Numbered from the stretch's first letter, positions 41,589-52,814 are shown. The stretch is 64,000 bases of DNA from AC-32 sp035518635 (GCA_035518635.1 DATIXI010000006.1:1-64000), one strand, 5' to 3'. The notes: generated from the letters alone by a model not told the origin. Translations and numbers: made by a program.

Positions 41589-42046
41589 GCGGCCAAGTCG
41601 CGCTCCGAGAGGATCGGCGAGCCGGTGCTCCAGAGGTGCTTCACACGCGGGTCGGCCCAGCAGAGCCCGTGCTCGTCCGGGTCGTCGGGGTCGTACTCCT
41701 CGGTGACGTGGTAGAGGAAGAGGCAGTCGGTCAGCGCCTCGTACCCATGGGCGTGGTGGCCCGGGACGTAGACGGCCACCGGGTTCTCGTCGCCGATGTC
41801 CTCGCTGAACGTCTCGCCGCTCTCGCGGTCGAGCACGACGACGCGCACCATCCCCCTGACGCACGCGAACAGGTCGTCCTGGCCGCGCTCGTGGTAGTGC
41901 AGCCCGCGGATCACGCCCTTCCGCGAGAAGACGAGGTTCGACTGGCGCACCGGTTTCGGCAGGCCGGACGCGCGCATCAGCTCCGAGAACCAGCCGCGCT
42001 CGTCCTCGAACCGCCTGAGCGGGATCAGCTCGACGCCGTCGACCAC
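41579..42046 (-). CDS. rfbC: dTDP-4-dehydrorhamnose 3,5-epimerase
   Basis: 155 residues, cupin-like RmlC. It has DERGWFSEL, QSNLVFSRKGVIRGLHYH with the catalytic His, RVVVLDRES, YVPGHHAHGYEAL and the catalytic Tyr region CLFLYHVTEEYDPDDPDEHGLCWADP. It epimerises C3 and C5 of the keto sugar made by RfbB. It is somewhat short at the C-terminus compared with the usual 180 residues. The GTG start lies 22 bases inside the rfbA end. Confidence 0.92.
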   Translation of the reverse strand: MVDGVELIPLRRFEDERGWFSELMRASGLPKPVRQSNLVFSRKGVIRGLHYHERGQDDLFACVRGMVRVVVLDRESGETFSEDIGDENPVAVYVPGHHAHGYEALTDCLFLYHVTEEYDPDDPDEHGLCWADPRVKHLWSTGSPILSERDLAACS

Positions 42047-42801
42047 GACTCGTCCTTGTTCGCGCCGTTCGCGCGCACGAAGTCGTTCACCTCGTAGTAC
42101 GCGTCAATCGACTCGCCCGCGTCGCCCCAGAAGCCCTCCAGCACGTCGTACTCCATCTGGCCCTCGCCCACGTACCAGTTGTTGACGTCGGTGATCTCGA
42201 GCTCGCCGCGGCCGGAAGGCTCGAGCGTCGGGATCACGTCCCACACCTGCTCGTCGTAGAAGTAGATCCCGGTCACGGCGAACTCGCTCGGCGGGTCGTC
42301 CGGCTTCTCGACGATGTGCACCACGCGGTCGCCGTCGAGCTCCGCGACGCCGAGGTGGCGCAGGTGCTCCGGCTCGTCGAGGCGGGCGAGCAGGATCCGG
42401 CCCCCGCGCTCCTGTCGGCGGAAGTTCTCGACCGCCGGCGCGAGGGAGCTCTCCACGACGTTGTCGGCGAGCATGACCACGATGCGGTCGCCGCGGCCGA
42501 AGCGCTCGGCGAGGCCGAGCGCCTCCGCGATCCCGCCGGGCCGCTCCTGGTAGGCGTAGAAGAGCCGGTCGATCCCGTACTCGTGCCCGTTGCCGAGCAG
42601 CCGGAAGAACTCACCCGCGTGCGTCCCGCCGGTGACGAGCATCAGCTCGGTCACGCCCGCCTTCACGAGCGCCTCGATCGCGTACGTGACCATCGGCCGG
42701 TCGTAGATCGGCAGGAGGTGCTTGTTGGTGATCCGCGTGAGCGGGTGGAGACGCGTCCCGCTGCCGCCCGCGAGGATCACGCCCTTCAGCGACGGCTCCA
42801 T
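42025..42801 (-). CDS. rfbA: Glucose-1-phosphate thymidylyltransferase
   Basis: 258 residues. The nucleotidyltransferase motif GVILAGGSGTRLHPLTRITNKHLLPIYDRPM and the metal-site region VVMLADNVVE (usually LGDN) are present, followed by HIVEKPDDPPSEFAVTGIYFYDEQVWD. It makes dTDP-glucose from dTTP and glucose-1-phosphate. It is shorter than E. coli RmlA (about 290). It is first of the rfbA-rfbC-rfbD operon and 21 nt downstream of the MMPL gene on the same strand, so it may also be read from the MMPL promoter. Confidence 0.92.
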   Translation of the reverse strand: MEPSLKGVILAGGSGTRLHPLTRITNKHLLPIYDRPMVTYAIEALVKAGVTELMLVTGGTHAGEFFRLLGNGHEYGIDRLFYAYQERPGGIAEALGLAERFGRGDRIVVMLADNVVESSLAPAVENFRRQERGGRILLARLDEPEHLRHLGVAELDGDRVVHIVEKPDDPPSEFAVTGIYFYDEQVWDVIPTLEPSGRGELEITDVNNWYVGEGQMEYDVLEGFWGDAGESIDAYYEVNDFVRANGANKDESWSTASS

Positions 42802-42822
42802 CGGCCGGGGATGCTACGAGGT

Positions 42823-44997
42823 CTACCGGCCCGCGGGGCGAAGCGCGGCGCTGCTCGCGGGCTCGAGCGGCGACGGCCGAACGCGCACCACGCGCGCCAT
42901 GCGCTCCGGCAGCCACCAGTTCCAGCGCCCGAAGAGCGCCATCAGAGACGGGACGAGCAGCGCCCGCACGATCGTCGCGTCCAGGAAGATCGCGACCGCG
43001 AGGCCGAAGCCGAACTCCTGCAGGCCGACCACACGGCCGGCGATGAAGCCGGAGAACGCCGCCACCATCACGATCGCCGCGGCGGTCACGATGCGCCCCG
43101 TGCGTTCGAGCCCGAGGGCGACGGCACGCGTGTTGTCCTTCGTCTCGTCCCACGCCTCGCGCATGCGCGTGACCAAAAAGACCTCGTAGTCCATCGACAG
43201 GCCGAACAGCATCGCGAACAGGAAGATCGGGATCCACGCCTCGATCTGCGTGAACTGGTACAGCCCCCAAGCGTCGCTTCCGATCCCCCACTTGAAGACG
43301 GCGACGAGCGCGCCGTACGCGGCGGCCACCGAGAGCAGGTTCAGCAACACCGCCTTCAGCGGGAGCAGGAGCGAGCGGAACGCGCGCAGCAGGAGCAGGT
43401 ACGTCAGACCGAGCACCCCGAGCACGAGCCACGGAAAGACGGCGTACGAGCGGTCGATGAAGTCGACCCCCTGCGGCGGGCCTCCTCCGGCGAGAACGCG
43501 AACGTCCGCGGGCCAGCCGGCGGCCGGGATGATGTCGTTGCGTAACCGGTGAACGAACTGCTGCGCGGGCTCGTTGCCGTACTCGTGCACTCCGGCGATC
43601 ACGATCTGCGCGTAGCGGCCGCTCGGGTCGACGAACGGGGTGGTCGGCTTGTAGCGGACGAAGCGCACCTCCGGGTCCTTGCTCACGTCCGTCACGAACG
43701 TCTGGATCGACTGCTGCACAGCGGGATCGCTCGCTCCTCCGGCGCGGCCGGTGTCGACGATCACCTGGGTCGGCGAGAGCGCGCCCGCGCCGACGGCGCC
43801 CTTGAGGATGTCGAAGCCGCGTACCGCCTGCGGGTGGCGCGGAATTCCCTCCGCCGAGCCGGGCGTCAGCTTGAGCCAGAAGGCGGGAATCGCGAGCAGG
43901 AGCATGAACGTCGTCCCGCCGACCAGGAACAGGATCGGCCGGCGCATGATCGTGCTGGCCAGGCGCTCCCAGTATCCGCGACTCTCCTTGTCCTTCTTTC
44001 CGAACCGCCAGACGGGAATCCGCCGAACGCCCCCGCGCCCGTACAGCGAGAGCAGCGCGGGCTGCAGCGTAACGGCCGCCGCGATCGAGACGAGCGGGAT
44101 CAGGAACCCGCCGATGCCCATCGAGCGCATGAACGGCGAGGGCATGAACAGCAGCAGTGCGAGCCCGATCGCGACCGTCGCCCCGGAGAACACCACGGCG
44201 CGACCGGCGGTCTCCATCGTCCGGACGATCGCGTCGTCCTTGGAGCCGTTCCGCTCGACCTCCTCCCGGAAGCGATAGACGATCAGCAGCGAGTAGTCGA
44301 TCGCGATGCCGAGGCCGATCAGCTGGACGAGGTTCGTCACGTACGTCGCCATCGTGAGCTCGTGCGCGAAGCCGTAGACGATCCCGAGCGTGCCCATGAT
44401 CGTGCACGCGGCAAAGAGGAGCGGGATCGTGACCGCTCCCGAGAGGCCGAACACGAACAGCAAGATCAGCAGCGCGATCGGAATCGCGATCAGGAACTCG
44501 CCCTTCTTCAGGTCCTGGTTGAAGATCGGGTCGAGGTCGTGCTGGATCGCGGGCTGGCCGGTCACGTATGGGTGGACGCCGTCACCGCTGGGTAAGGCGT
44601 TCAGGATCTTGTCGGTGTAGCCCTTCGCCTTCGCGATGTCGAGCGTGGAGACGATGTCGCCGTAGACGAGGTGGTCGCCGACCGGCGTGAGCGGCCTCGC
44701 CTCGCCGGTCGGGACCTGCGCGGCGGCACGCCTGGCTCCCGCCTGCAGCCGCTTGAGTTCGGGGTCGCGCGTGTTCGGGACCGTGAAAACGACCGTGAAC
44801 GCGCCGTCGCTGCGGTCGCCGTAGTGCTTCTCGAGGATCGTGCGGGCCCGCTCCGAGTCGGTGCCGGGCATGGTGAACGTGTTTGAGAGGAGGTCCGGGA
44901 GCTTGCTGTTCGCGTATCCGCCGACGAGGAGGATCACGAACCAGATCGCGACCACCAGCCAGCGATTGCGTAGCATCAACCGGGTCCAGCGTTCCAC
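42823..44997 (-). CDS. MMPL/RND-family exporter
   Basis: 724 residues, 12 membrane helices in two halves, each preceded by a large outer domain. NRWLVVAIWFVILLVGGYAN opens it; the transport motif GLGIAIDYSLLIVYRFREE and its second-half partner MLFGLSMDYEVFLVTRMREAW carry the proton-relay Asp residues. Actinobacterial relatives (MmpL/ActII-3 types) export lipids or drugs. GTG 44997 has AAGGAGG 11 nt upstream. A palindromic operator (45028-45058) lies just ahead, but no TetR gene is in the window. Confidence 0.93.
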   Translation of the reverse strand: MERWTRLMLRNRWLVVAIWFVILLVGGYANSKLPDLLSNTFTMPGTDSERARTILEKHYGDRSDGAFTVVFTVPNTRDPELKRLQAGARRAAAQVPTGEARPLTPVGDHLVYGDIVSTLDIAKAKGYTDKILNALPSGDGVHPYVTGQPAIQHDLDPIFNQDLKKGEFLIAIPIALLILLFVFGLSGAVTIPLLFAACTIMGTLGIVYGFAHELTMATYVTNLVQLIGLGIAIDYSLLIVYRFREEVERNGSKDDAIVRTMETAGRAVVFSGATVAIGLALLLFMPSPFMRSMGIGGFLIPLVSIAAAVTLQPALLSLYGRGGVRRIPVWRFGKKDKESRGYWERLASTIMRRPILFLVGGTTFMLLLAIPAFWLKLTPGSAEGIPRHPQAVRGFDILKGAVGAGALSPTQVIVDTGRAGGASDPAVQQSIQTFVTDVSKDPEVRFVRYKPTTPFVDPSGRYAQIVIAGVHEYGNEPAQQFVHRLRNDIIPAAGWPADVRVLAGGGPPQGVDFIDRSYAVFPWLVLGVLGLTYLLLLRAFRSLLLPLKAVLLNLLSVAAAYGALVAVFKWGIGSDAWGLYQFTQIEAWIPIFLFAMLFGLSMDYEVFLVTRMREAWDETKDNTRAVALGLERTGRIVTAAAIVMVAAFSGFIAGRVVGLQEFGFGLAVAIFLDATIVRALLVPSLMALFGRWNWWLPERMARVVRVRPSPLEPASSAALRPAGR

Positions 44998-45027
44998 TGC
45001 GGCGGCGCCCTCCTTCGCAGTGCGATA

Positions 45028-45058
45028 GTTAGTCGGCGCTAACCTAGCGTCTGCTAAC
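45028..45058 (-). promoter_or_regulatory. Palindromic operator upstream of the MMPL gene
   Basis: Two 14-nt arms, GTTAGTCGGCGCTA and TAGCGTCTGCTAAC, separated by ACC; 10 of 14 positions pair, with GTTAG and CGCTA ends fully symmetric. A TTAG...CTAA site of this size is typical of TetR-family repressors. It lies 30-60 bp before the start codon, where a repressor would cover the promoter. Confidence 0.65.
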
Positions 45059-45120
45059 TTAACACCACGCACCGGGCTGTCAAGGGGGAAGCGCCGACGG
45101 CCCGTTGCGACCTCGAAGAG

Positions 45121-45554
45121 ATGCCCAAGCGAAACGACATCGACCGCCTGCACGACGAGATTCGCGAGCTGGTGGACGACCTCTGGCACGTCCCCCGCTT
45201 CCTGATCGCCAAGCGCGGCTTCCGCCCCAACGTCGACTGCATCCGCAGCGACGATCCGCCTGCGCTGCACGTGATCGTCGAGCTTCCGGGCGTCGACCCG
45301 TCTCAGATCAAGGTGATCGCGGCCGAGCGCGTGCTCGTCGTCGCCGGCGAGCGCTGCCGCCCGCCGGGCGAGGGCCGCTACCGGCAGATGGAGCTCGAGT
45401 ACGGGCCGTTCGAGCGGCGCATCTCGCTCGACGAGCCTGTGGACACGAGCGCCGCCACGGCCCGCTACGAGCAGGGGCTGCTGACGATCGAGCTTCCGAT
45501 CGTGGCCAAGCCGCAGCAGCAGACGCGTGTCGCGATCATCGTCGGGAGCCTCAA

Positions 45555-45558
<4 letters not shown>
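45121..45558 (+). CDS. Small heat shock protein, Hsp20/alpha-crystallin family
   Basis: 145 residues: a helical N-terminus with DIDRLHDEIRELVDDLW, then the alpha-crystallin beta-sandwich (NVDCIRSDDPPALHVIVELPGVDPSQIKV) with VVAGERCRP and FERRISLDEPVDTSAATARYEQGLLTIELP, the A-x-x-x-n-G-v-L signature. It holds unfolding proteins. The stop overlaps the lon start (GTGA), so chaperone and protease are expressed together, which fits a joint role in handling damaged proteins. Confidence 0.92.
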
Positions 45559-47969
<2,411 letters not shown>

Positions 47970-47991
47970 CTCGCGCCGGGCCGCCGTACGG

Positions 47992-47997
47992 TAGAAA
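47992..47997 (+). promoter_or_regulatory. -10-like TAGAAA, leaderless promoter
   Basis: TAGAAA, 6 nt, ATG 48004. Confidence 0.35.
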
Positions 47998-48003
47998 ATG
48001 CCC

Positions 48004-48444
48004 ATGCCCACGACCGAAAGGACGGCCTATCTGATGGCCACAGCGAAAGACCGAGTTTCCGACTTCACGCCGTACGTGAAGCGGGCGATCCAGGACGAGG
48101 AGCTGCGCGAGAGCATCCGCAGCGCCTACGCGACAGCGCGCAGCGTCTACGACGAGCTGATCGGCGGGCGCAGCATGAGCGCGGCTGCGACGAGGGTCGC
48201 GAGCGACAAGGACATCCAGGAGCAGCTGCGATCGGCGATCGAGGACCTGCGAAGCGCGGCCGACCGGATCAAGGGCAAGGAGGAGGCCGGTAGAAGCTTC
48301 AACGGCTCCCTGCTCCTGATCGGGATCGCGCTCGGAATCCTCTTCAACCCGGTGACCGGGCCGGACACGCGCCGCTGGCTGAAGGACAAGATCTTCGGCG
48401 AGAACGAAGAGTTCGGCTACGGCCCGGGCGACAACTCGAGCTAA
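48004..48444 (+). CDS. YtxH-like small membrane-associated protein
   Basis: 146 residues. Mostly helical (RSIRSAYATARSVYDEL type segments, DIQEQLRSAIEDLRSAADRIKGK), then a hydrophobic stretch GSLLLIGIALGILFNPVTGPDTRRWLKDKIFG that matches the YtxH-type GilfAPxtGxxtR pattern, here near the C-terminus. Such proteins are often stress-related; no activity is known. ATG 48004 follows TAGAAA by 6 nt; ATG 47998 and 48034 are alternatives. It overlaps the convergent peptidase gene by 4 bp (CTAA). Confidence 0.72.
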   Translation: MPTTERTAYLMATAKDRVSDFTPYVKRAIQDEELRESIRSAYATARSVYDELIGGRSMSAAATRVASDKDIQEQLRSAIEDLRSAADRIKGKEEAGRSFNGSLLLIGIALGILFNPVTGPDTRRWLKDKIFGENEEFGYGPGDNSS

Positions 48445-49919
48445 CCCTGGTCGGTCCCCGCGTTTGACGGCGGGTTGAAGCCCAGCGACCGGAGGAGGGC
48501 CTGGTCGCCCTCGCCCGGAGCCTTGGGCTTGATCGCGCGCTGCAGCGAGCCGGGGTCGAGCCCGCTGGCCTCGGAGATGTCCGAGACCTGGAGCAGGATC
48601 GCGCCCGGCTTCGGCGCCGGGTCGGAGACCGCACCCGCCGGCACCCAGCCGGCGACGTTCTGGAAGCGGACGTCCTGGAGGTGCTTCCAGGCCGTGAGGT
48701 AGGCCGTCGGGTCCACGGCCCCGTCGTAGCCCATCCAGATCAGGGAGGCCGGGTGCACCTCGAAGTGAAGATGCGTCGGCGTCCCGGCCGCGTCACCGGT
48801 GTTGCCGACGAAGCCCAGCACGTCGCCGGCCTTCACGTGCCGCCCGTTCTTCGCGAGCGGCGAGAAGGCGGAGAGGTGCGCGTAGTAGAACTCGTTCCCC
48901 TGCGAGTCACGCAGCCAGAGGCGGTTGCCGCCGATCTCGTTCCAGCCGACCGAGAAGACGATCCCGTCCGCGCAGGCCAGGAGCGGCGCGCCGAGCGGGG
49001 CGAAGATGTCGTCGCCGTGGTGCCAGTTGCCGGGCACGTCGCCCCGGAACGCGCCGAAGGTGTCGACGAACGACGAGGGCCCGTAGACCGGGAAGACGTA
49101 GCCGCCTGCGGTCAGCTTCGGCTGGAGGCCCGACGGCGCGGGGAGCAGCGGCAGCTGGCCCTTGCGGTGGGAAGGCTCGGGTGCCTTCGTGCCCTTCTTG
49201 CCCTTGGTCGAGGAGCCGGGCGCGATCGGCTTCTGCGACTTCGGCGCGGGGGCCTGCACGTTCGTGTCCGCGTAGCCGACCTGGATCTCGGAGCCGGCGG
49301 GCAGGCCGCCGTGGTCGGCCGTCAGGTGGACGTCGAGGGCGGTGACGAAACCCGCGAATGCCTTGGCCCCCGACGGGCCGGAGCTCGTGTCCGTCCCCTG
49401 CTCGAGCGTGATCAGGTAGCCCCAGTCCGCGAGCGCGACGCGGCCGTTCGGCACGACGGCCGTCTGCTGCTGCCCGAGCACGGTAAGGCCCGAGATCGCC
49501 GATGCCGAGAGCTTCCCGCGCGCGGTCGCGCCCTTGGTCGAGCCCGAGGCCTTCGCGCTCACCGTCTGGGCGGTGATCTCGCCGCCGAAGAGGGACAGCG
49601 AGAGCACCTCGCTCGATGACTTCCCTGACGCGCGGGCACCCACGACCGCGTTCGCGGAGGTCGTGATCTGCGCTGTCGTCGCGACCGAGCCGTCCTCGGG
49701 GTACACGAAGGTCTGGGCCGACGCGTTCCCGGTGGGTGGCGCAGAGACCTGGCCGGCCTGTGCGCCCGTCTGCCCAGGCACGACGATCCGGATCGCGTAG
49801 GCCTGTGCGGAGGCGCCCGCGCCCCCGGCGGAGCCGCCCGCCCCGGCGGAGCCGGCGGTGAGCAGCAAAACCCCGCTGAGCAGGCTGAAGACGAGCCGCT
49901 TGGCCATCTTCGTGGTCAT
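48441..49919 (-). CDS. Secreted M23 metallopeptidase
   Basis: 492 residues. It has a signal peptide (RLVFSLLSGVLLLTAGSAGAG), a long Ala/Gly/Ser/Thr-rich beta region, a basic linker (STKGKKGTKAPEPSHRKG), and a LytM/M23 domain with zinc ligands HHGDD and HLHFEVH. A 90-residue C-terminal tail follows. M23 enzymes cut peptidoglycan cross-bridges; the first His-x3-Asp is intact, so it is probably active. It may work in the same wall-turnover processes as the SpoIID protein. Confidence 0.88.
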   Translation of the reverse strand: MTTKMAKRLVFSLLSGVLLLTAGSAGAGGSAGGAGASAQAYAIRIVVPGQTGAQAGQVSAPPTGNASAQTFVYPEDGSVATTAQITTSANAVVGARASGKSSSEVLSLSLFGGEITAQTVSAKASGSTKGATARGKLSASAISGLTVLGQQQTAVVPNGRVALADWGYLITLEQGTDTSSGPSGAKAFAGFVTALDVHLTADHGGLPAGSEIQVGYADTNVQAPAPKSQKPIAPGSSTKGKKGTKAPEPSHRKGQLPLLPAPSGLQPKLTAGGYVFPVYGPSSFVDTFGAFRGDVPGNWHHGDDIFAPLGAPLLACADGIVFSVGWNEIGGNRLWLRDSQGNEFYYAHLSAFSPLAKNGRHVKAGDVLGFVGNTGDAAGTPTHLHFEVHPASLIWMGYDGAVDPTAYLTAWKHLQDVRFQNVAGWVPAGAVSDPAPKPGAILLQVSDISEASGLDPGSLQRAIKPKAPGEGDQALLRSLGFNPPSNAGTDQG

Positions 49920-49960
49920 TATGGACGAATCGGCCAACGGACTCGACCGGCCGCCTGAAT

Positions 49961-50761
49961 CTAGGCGCGGGCGCGCAGGGCCTCGAACGCGGCCGCTGCC
50001 AGGAAGAGCCCGGTTGCGGTGAGCACGATCGTCCCGCCGGGAGGCAGGTTCGCGTAGTAGGAGAGCGTGAGGCCTGCGAGCACGGAGCCGAGTCCGATCC
50101 CGACCGCGAGGCCCATCGTCGAGCGAAGGCTCCAGGCGATCCGCTGCGCGGCGATCACCGGCAGCACCATCAGCGCGGCAATCAGCAGGATCCCGACGAT
50201 CCGCATCGAGATCCCGATGGTCAGCGCTGCGAGCATCGCGACCGCACCGTTCAGCCACGGGACAGGCAGGCCGGACACGCGCGCGCCCTCCTCGTCGATC
50301 GCGACCGCGAGAAGCGAGCGCAGGAGCACCGCGATCAGCGCGAGCGAGGCGAACCCGAGCACGACGATCGTGACCAGGTCGCCCCGCGTGACCGTGAGAA
50401 TCGAGCCGAAGAGGTACGCGAAGAGGTTCGCGTTCAGCGCCCCGGCCGCCGAGATCAGGACCACCCCCGCCGCGATCCCGGTGTAGAAGACCATCGCGAG
50501 CGCCTGGTCGCCCGCGGCCTTGCGGTGGGCGCGGAGCCACTCGATCGCCGCCGCGCCGACGATCGCGGCCGCGAGCGCCGTCCAGACCGGCGAGATGCCG
50601 AGCAGGTAGCCGGCCGCGACGCCCGCGAACGCAACGTGCCCGATCCCGTCGCCGATCAGGCTCATCTGCCGCTGGACGAGGAAGAAGCCGACGACCGGCG
50701 CGAGCAGCCCGATCACCACCCCCGCGGCGAACGCCAGCCGCATGAACTCGAACTCAAACAT
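49961..50761 (-). CDS. znuB: Zinc/manganese ABC transporter permease
   Basis: 266 residues with about eight membrane helices. The ABC-3 family pattern is clear: VVGFFLVQRQMSLIGDGIGHVAFAGVAAGYLLG near the start and the long central GDQALAMVFYTGIAAGVVL. The C-terminal VGILLIAALMVLPVIAAQRIA closes the fold. It is last in znuA-znuC-znuB and overlaps znuC by 8 bases. Confidence 0.92.
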   Translation of the reverse strand: MFEFEFMRLAFAAGVVIGLLAPVVGFFLVQRQMSLIGDGIGHVAFAGVAAGYLLGISPVWTALAAAIVGAAAIEWLRAHRKAAGDQALAMVFYTGIAAGVVLISAAGALNANLFAYLFGSILTVTRGDLVTIVVLGFASLALIAVLLRSLLAVAIDEEGARVSGLPVPWLNGAVAMLAALTIGISMRIVGILLIAALMVLPVIAAQRIAWSLRSTMGLAVGIGLGSVLAGLTLSYYANLPPGGTIVLTATGLFLAAAAFEALRARA

Positions 50762-51470
50762 GCGTGTGCGACGGGTCGTGCCAGAGCTCCGGAAGCGCGG
50801 CTGGCTCGCCGTCGAACACGATCGTCTCCCGGACGAGCACCAGCCGCTGGACGACGTGCTCGATCGCGCCGAACTCGTGAGAGACGAACAGGATCGTCAC
50901 GCCGAGCTCGCCGTGGAGCTGCGCGAGCAGGTCGGCGAGCGCCTCCTGCGCCTCGACGTCGACGCCGGCCGTCGGCTCGTCGAGCGCAAGCAGCCTGGGG
51001 TTGGCGACGAGCGCCTTGGCGATGAACGCGCGCTGCTGCTGGCCGCCCGAGAGCCGCATCAGCGGTCGCTTCGCCAGGGCCGAGAGACCGACGCGATCGA
51101 TCGCGCGGTCGATCGCCTCGCGGTCGTCCCGGTTCAGCCGCCCGAACGGGTTCAGCGGCGAGCGGCCAGCCGCTACGACCTCGCGGACGGTTACCGGCGC
51201 CTGCACGCCGAGCTGCGCGCGCTGGGCGAGGTAGCCGAGCCGCGCGCGGTCGCCGAAGCGCTCGGCGGACTCCCCGAAGAGCAGCACCCGGCCGGTCGCC
51301 GGGCGCTCGAGCCCGAGCGCGAGGCGGAGGAGCGTCGTCTTGCCGCCGCCGTTGGGCCCGGCGATCGCCAGGAACTCCCCGGTTTCGACCTCGAGATCGA
51401 CGTCGCGGAGCACTCGAGGCCCCTGCCCGTACGAAAAGCCGACCTTGTCGAACTCGACTGCTAGCGGCAT
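50754..51470 (-). CDS. znuC: Zinc ABC transporter ATP-binding protein
   Basis: 238 residues. Walker A GPNGGGKTTL, Q-loop YLAQRAQ, signature LSGGQQQRAFIA, Walker B LLALDEPTAGVD and switch VSHEFGAIEH. Powers metal uptake with ZnuB. ATG 51470 lies inside the znuA 3' end (10-base overlap), so the operon is tightly packed. Confidence 0.93.
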   Translation of the reverse strand: MPLAVEFDKVGFSYGQGPRVLRDVDLEVETGEFLAIAGPNGGGKTTLLRLALGLERPATGRVLLFGESAERFGDRARLGYLAQRAQLGVQAPVTVREVVAAGRSPLNPFGRLNRDDREAIDRAIDRVGLSALAKRPLMRLSGGQQQRAFIAKALVANPRLLALDEPTAGVDVEAQEALADLLAQLHGELGVTILFVSHEFGAIEHVVQRLVLVRETIVFDGEPAALPELWHDPSHTHV

Positions 51471-52318
51471 CCAAGAGCCCGCCGCAACTGATGCAGGTTG
51501 CTCCGCATCAGCGAAAGGTAGTCGACGCCGCGCGTCTGCTCGGCCGGCGTCAGGCCCTCGATCGGGTCGAGGACGGTCGCCTTCGCTCCTGCATCGCGGG
51601 CCACGGTCTCGGCGAGCCTCGGCGAGACGAGCCGCTCGAAGAAGACCGTGGTGACGTGCTCCTTGCGGACGAGCGAGATCAGGGCGGCTAGCCGCTTCGG
51701 GCTCGGCTCTGACTCCGGATCGATCCCGGTAATCGGAATCTGGTGGAGGTGGTACCGAGCGGCGAGGTACCCGAACGCCGCGTGGCTCGTGACGAAGTCT
51801 CGGCGCGCGCAGTGCGCGAGCCCGGCGCGATACTCGCCGTCGAGCGCGAGGACCCGGCGGGCGAGCCTGTCGGCCTGGCCGGGCCGGCCGAGCGCCGAGC
51901 CGATCCTCCTGACGACCCTCGCGAAGAGCACCGGATCGAGCCACACGTGCGGGTCGGTCTTCCCGGCCTCGTCGCCGACCCCCCGGCGCAGCCCGATTCC
52001 GGCCAGCGCGTCGACCAGCTTGCCCTTGGCGCCGTGGACGGCCTGCTCGACGGCGGGCTGGAAGCCATGGGAGAGGTAGAGCACGACGTCCGCGGTCTGG
52101 ATGCGCGCCACGTCACCCGGAGTGAGCTCGATGTCGTGGGGCTCGGCACCGGGGGGCGTCAGGTTGTCCACCGAGACGTGCGGGCCATCGATCTGCTCGG
52201 CGGCGAACGCGAGTGGGTAGAAGGCGGCCACGACGGTCGTCTTGCCCTTTGCGCTTGTGGCGGGACCGCATCCGGACAGGAGGGCGGCGCCGAGCAGCGA
52301 GGCAAGAACGATTCTCAT
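51461..52318 (-). CDS. znuA: Zinc ABC transporter substrate-binding lipoprotein
   Basis: 285 residues, cluster A-1 metal binder. Lipobox LLSGCGP. Metal ligands are expected at EPHDIELTP, DPHVWLDP and TSHAAFGYLA, with the fourth carboxylate in GIDPESEPSP. A histidine-rich loop, common in ZnuA, is missing. Its promoter region holds a Zur-box-like palindrome (52328-52346). The upstream ATG 52339 in the same frame would put extra residues before the signal, so 52318 is preferred. Confidence 0.92.
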   Translation of the reverse strand: MRIVLASLLGAALLSGCGPATSAKGKTTVVAAFYPLAFAAEQIDGPHVSVDNLTPPGAEPHDIELTPGDVARIQTADVVLYLSHGFQPAVEQAVHGAKGKLVDALAGIGLRRGVGDEAGKTDPHVWLDPVLFARVVRRIGSALGRPGQADRLARRVLALDGEYRAGLAHCARRDFVTSHAAFGYLAARYHLHQIPITGIDPESEPSPKRLAALISLVRKEHVTTVFFERLVSPRLAETVARDAGAKATVLDPIEGLTPAEQTRGVDYLSLMRSNLHQLRRALGCR

Positions 52319-52327
52319 CGAGGCGTA

Positions 52328-52346
52328 GACGATAACCATTCTCGTC
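52328..52346. promoter_or_regulatory. Zur-box-like palindrome, znuA side
   Basis: GACGATAACCATTCTCGTC, symmetric at 7 of 9 position pairs around a central C, placed 10 bp before znuA and 31 bp before zur. It fits the GanAAnnnTTnTC pattern of actinobacterial Zur/FurB sites. Confidence 0.6.
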
Positions 52347-52355
52347 AGCGTTGTC

Positions 52356-52368
52356 GAGAACCGTTACC
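52356..52368. promoter_or_regulatory. Second weaker Zur-box-like site, zur side
   Basis: GAGAACCGTTACC, the same spacing of AA and TT as the stronger site but less symmetric. It overlaps the TACCAT hexamer of zur, so binding would suggest autoregulation. Confidence 0.35.
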
Positions 52369-52370
52369 AT
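52365..52370 (+). promoter_or_regulatory. -10-like TACCAT, leaderless promoter of zur
   Basis: TACCAT, 6 nt, ATG 52377. Confidence 0.45.
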
Positions 52371-52376
52371 CATCTG

Positions 52377-52814
52377 ATGGCCGCCAGCAGGACAGCTTGG
52401 TCGGAGCGGGCACTCGCCGAGCTGCGTGCCGCCGGCTACCGCCGCGGCCTCGCGCGTGGGCGCGTCATCGACTTCCTCGACCGGCAGGAGTGCTGCGTCG
52501 GCGCGCAGGAGATCCACCGGGAGCTCCGCTCTCGAGGTGAGCCGGTCGGCCTCGCGAGCGTCTACCGGGTGCTGGAGGTGCTCGCGGACAAGCGGCTCGT
52601 GCAGCGCCTCGACCTCGGGGACGGCGTCGCGCGTTTCGAGCCGATCCGCGACTCCGTCGAGCACCACCACATCGTCTGCGACGACTGCGGCAAGATCGAA
52701 GCGTTCGCCGACCAGCGGCTCGAGCGCGTGCTGCGGGACGTCGAGCAGAACAGCGGCTACGCGGTCGTCGGGCACGACATCGTGCTGCGCGGCGCATGCA
52801 GATCCTGCCGCTAG
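52377..52814 (+). CDS. zur: Fur-family metal repressor, probably Zur
   Basis: 145 residues. Winged-helix half: VIDFLDRQECCVGAQEIHRELRSRGEPVGLASVYRVLEVL. Metal half: EHHHIVCDDCGKIEAF and the C-terminal CRSC, giving the structural Cys4 zinc site and the His cluster. Divergent placement opposite znuABC, with Zur-like palindromes between, points to zinc-dependent repression of uptake. It converges on the TauE/SafE gene with a CTAG overlap. Confidence 0.92.
   Translation: MAASRTAWSERALAELRAAGYRRGLARGRVIDFLDRQECCVGAQEIHRELRSRGEPVGLASVYRVLEVLADKRLVQRLDLGDGVARFEPIRDSVEHHHIVCDDCGKIEAFADQRLERVLRDVEQNSGYAVVGHDIVLRGACRSCR

Noticed and set aside
45000..45270. Upstream extension of the MMPL frame over hsp20.
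   Set aside because: It crosses the operator and the sense hsp20 gene; GTG 44997 has AAGGAGG upstream and starts the first helix.
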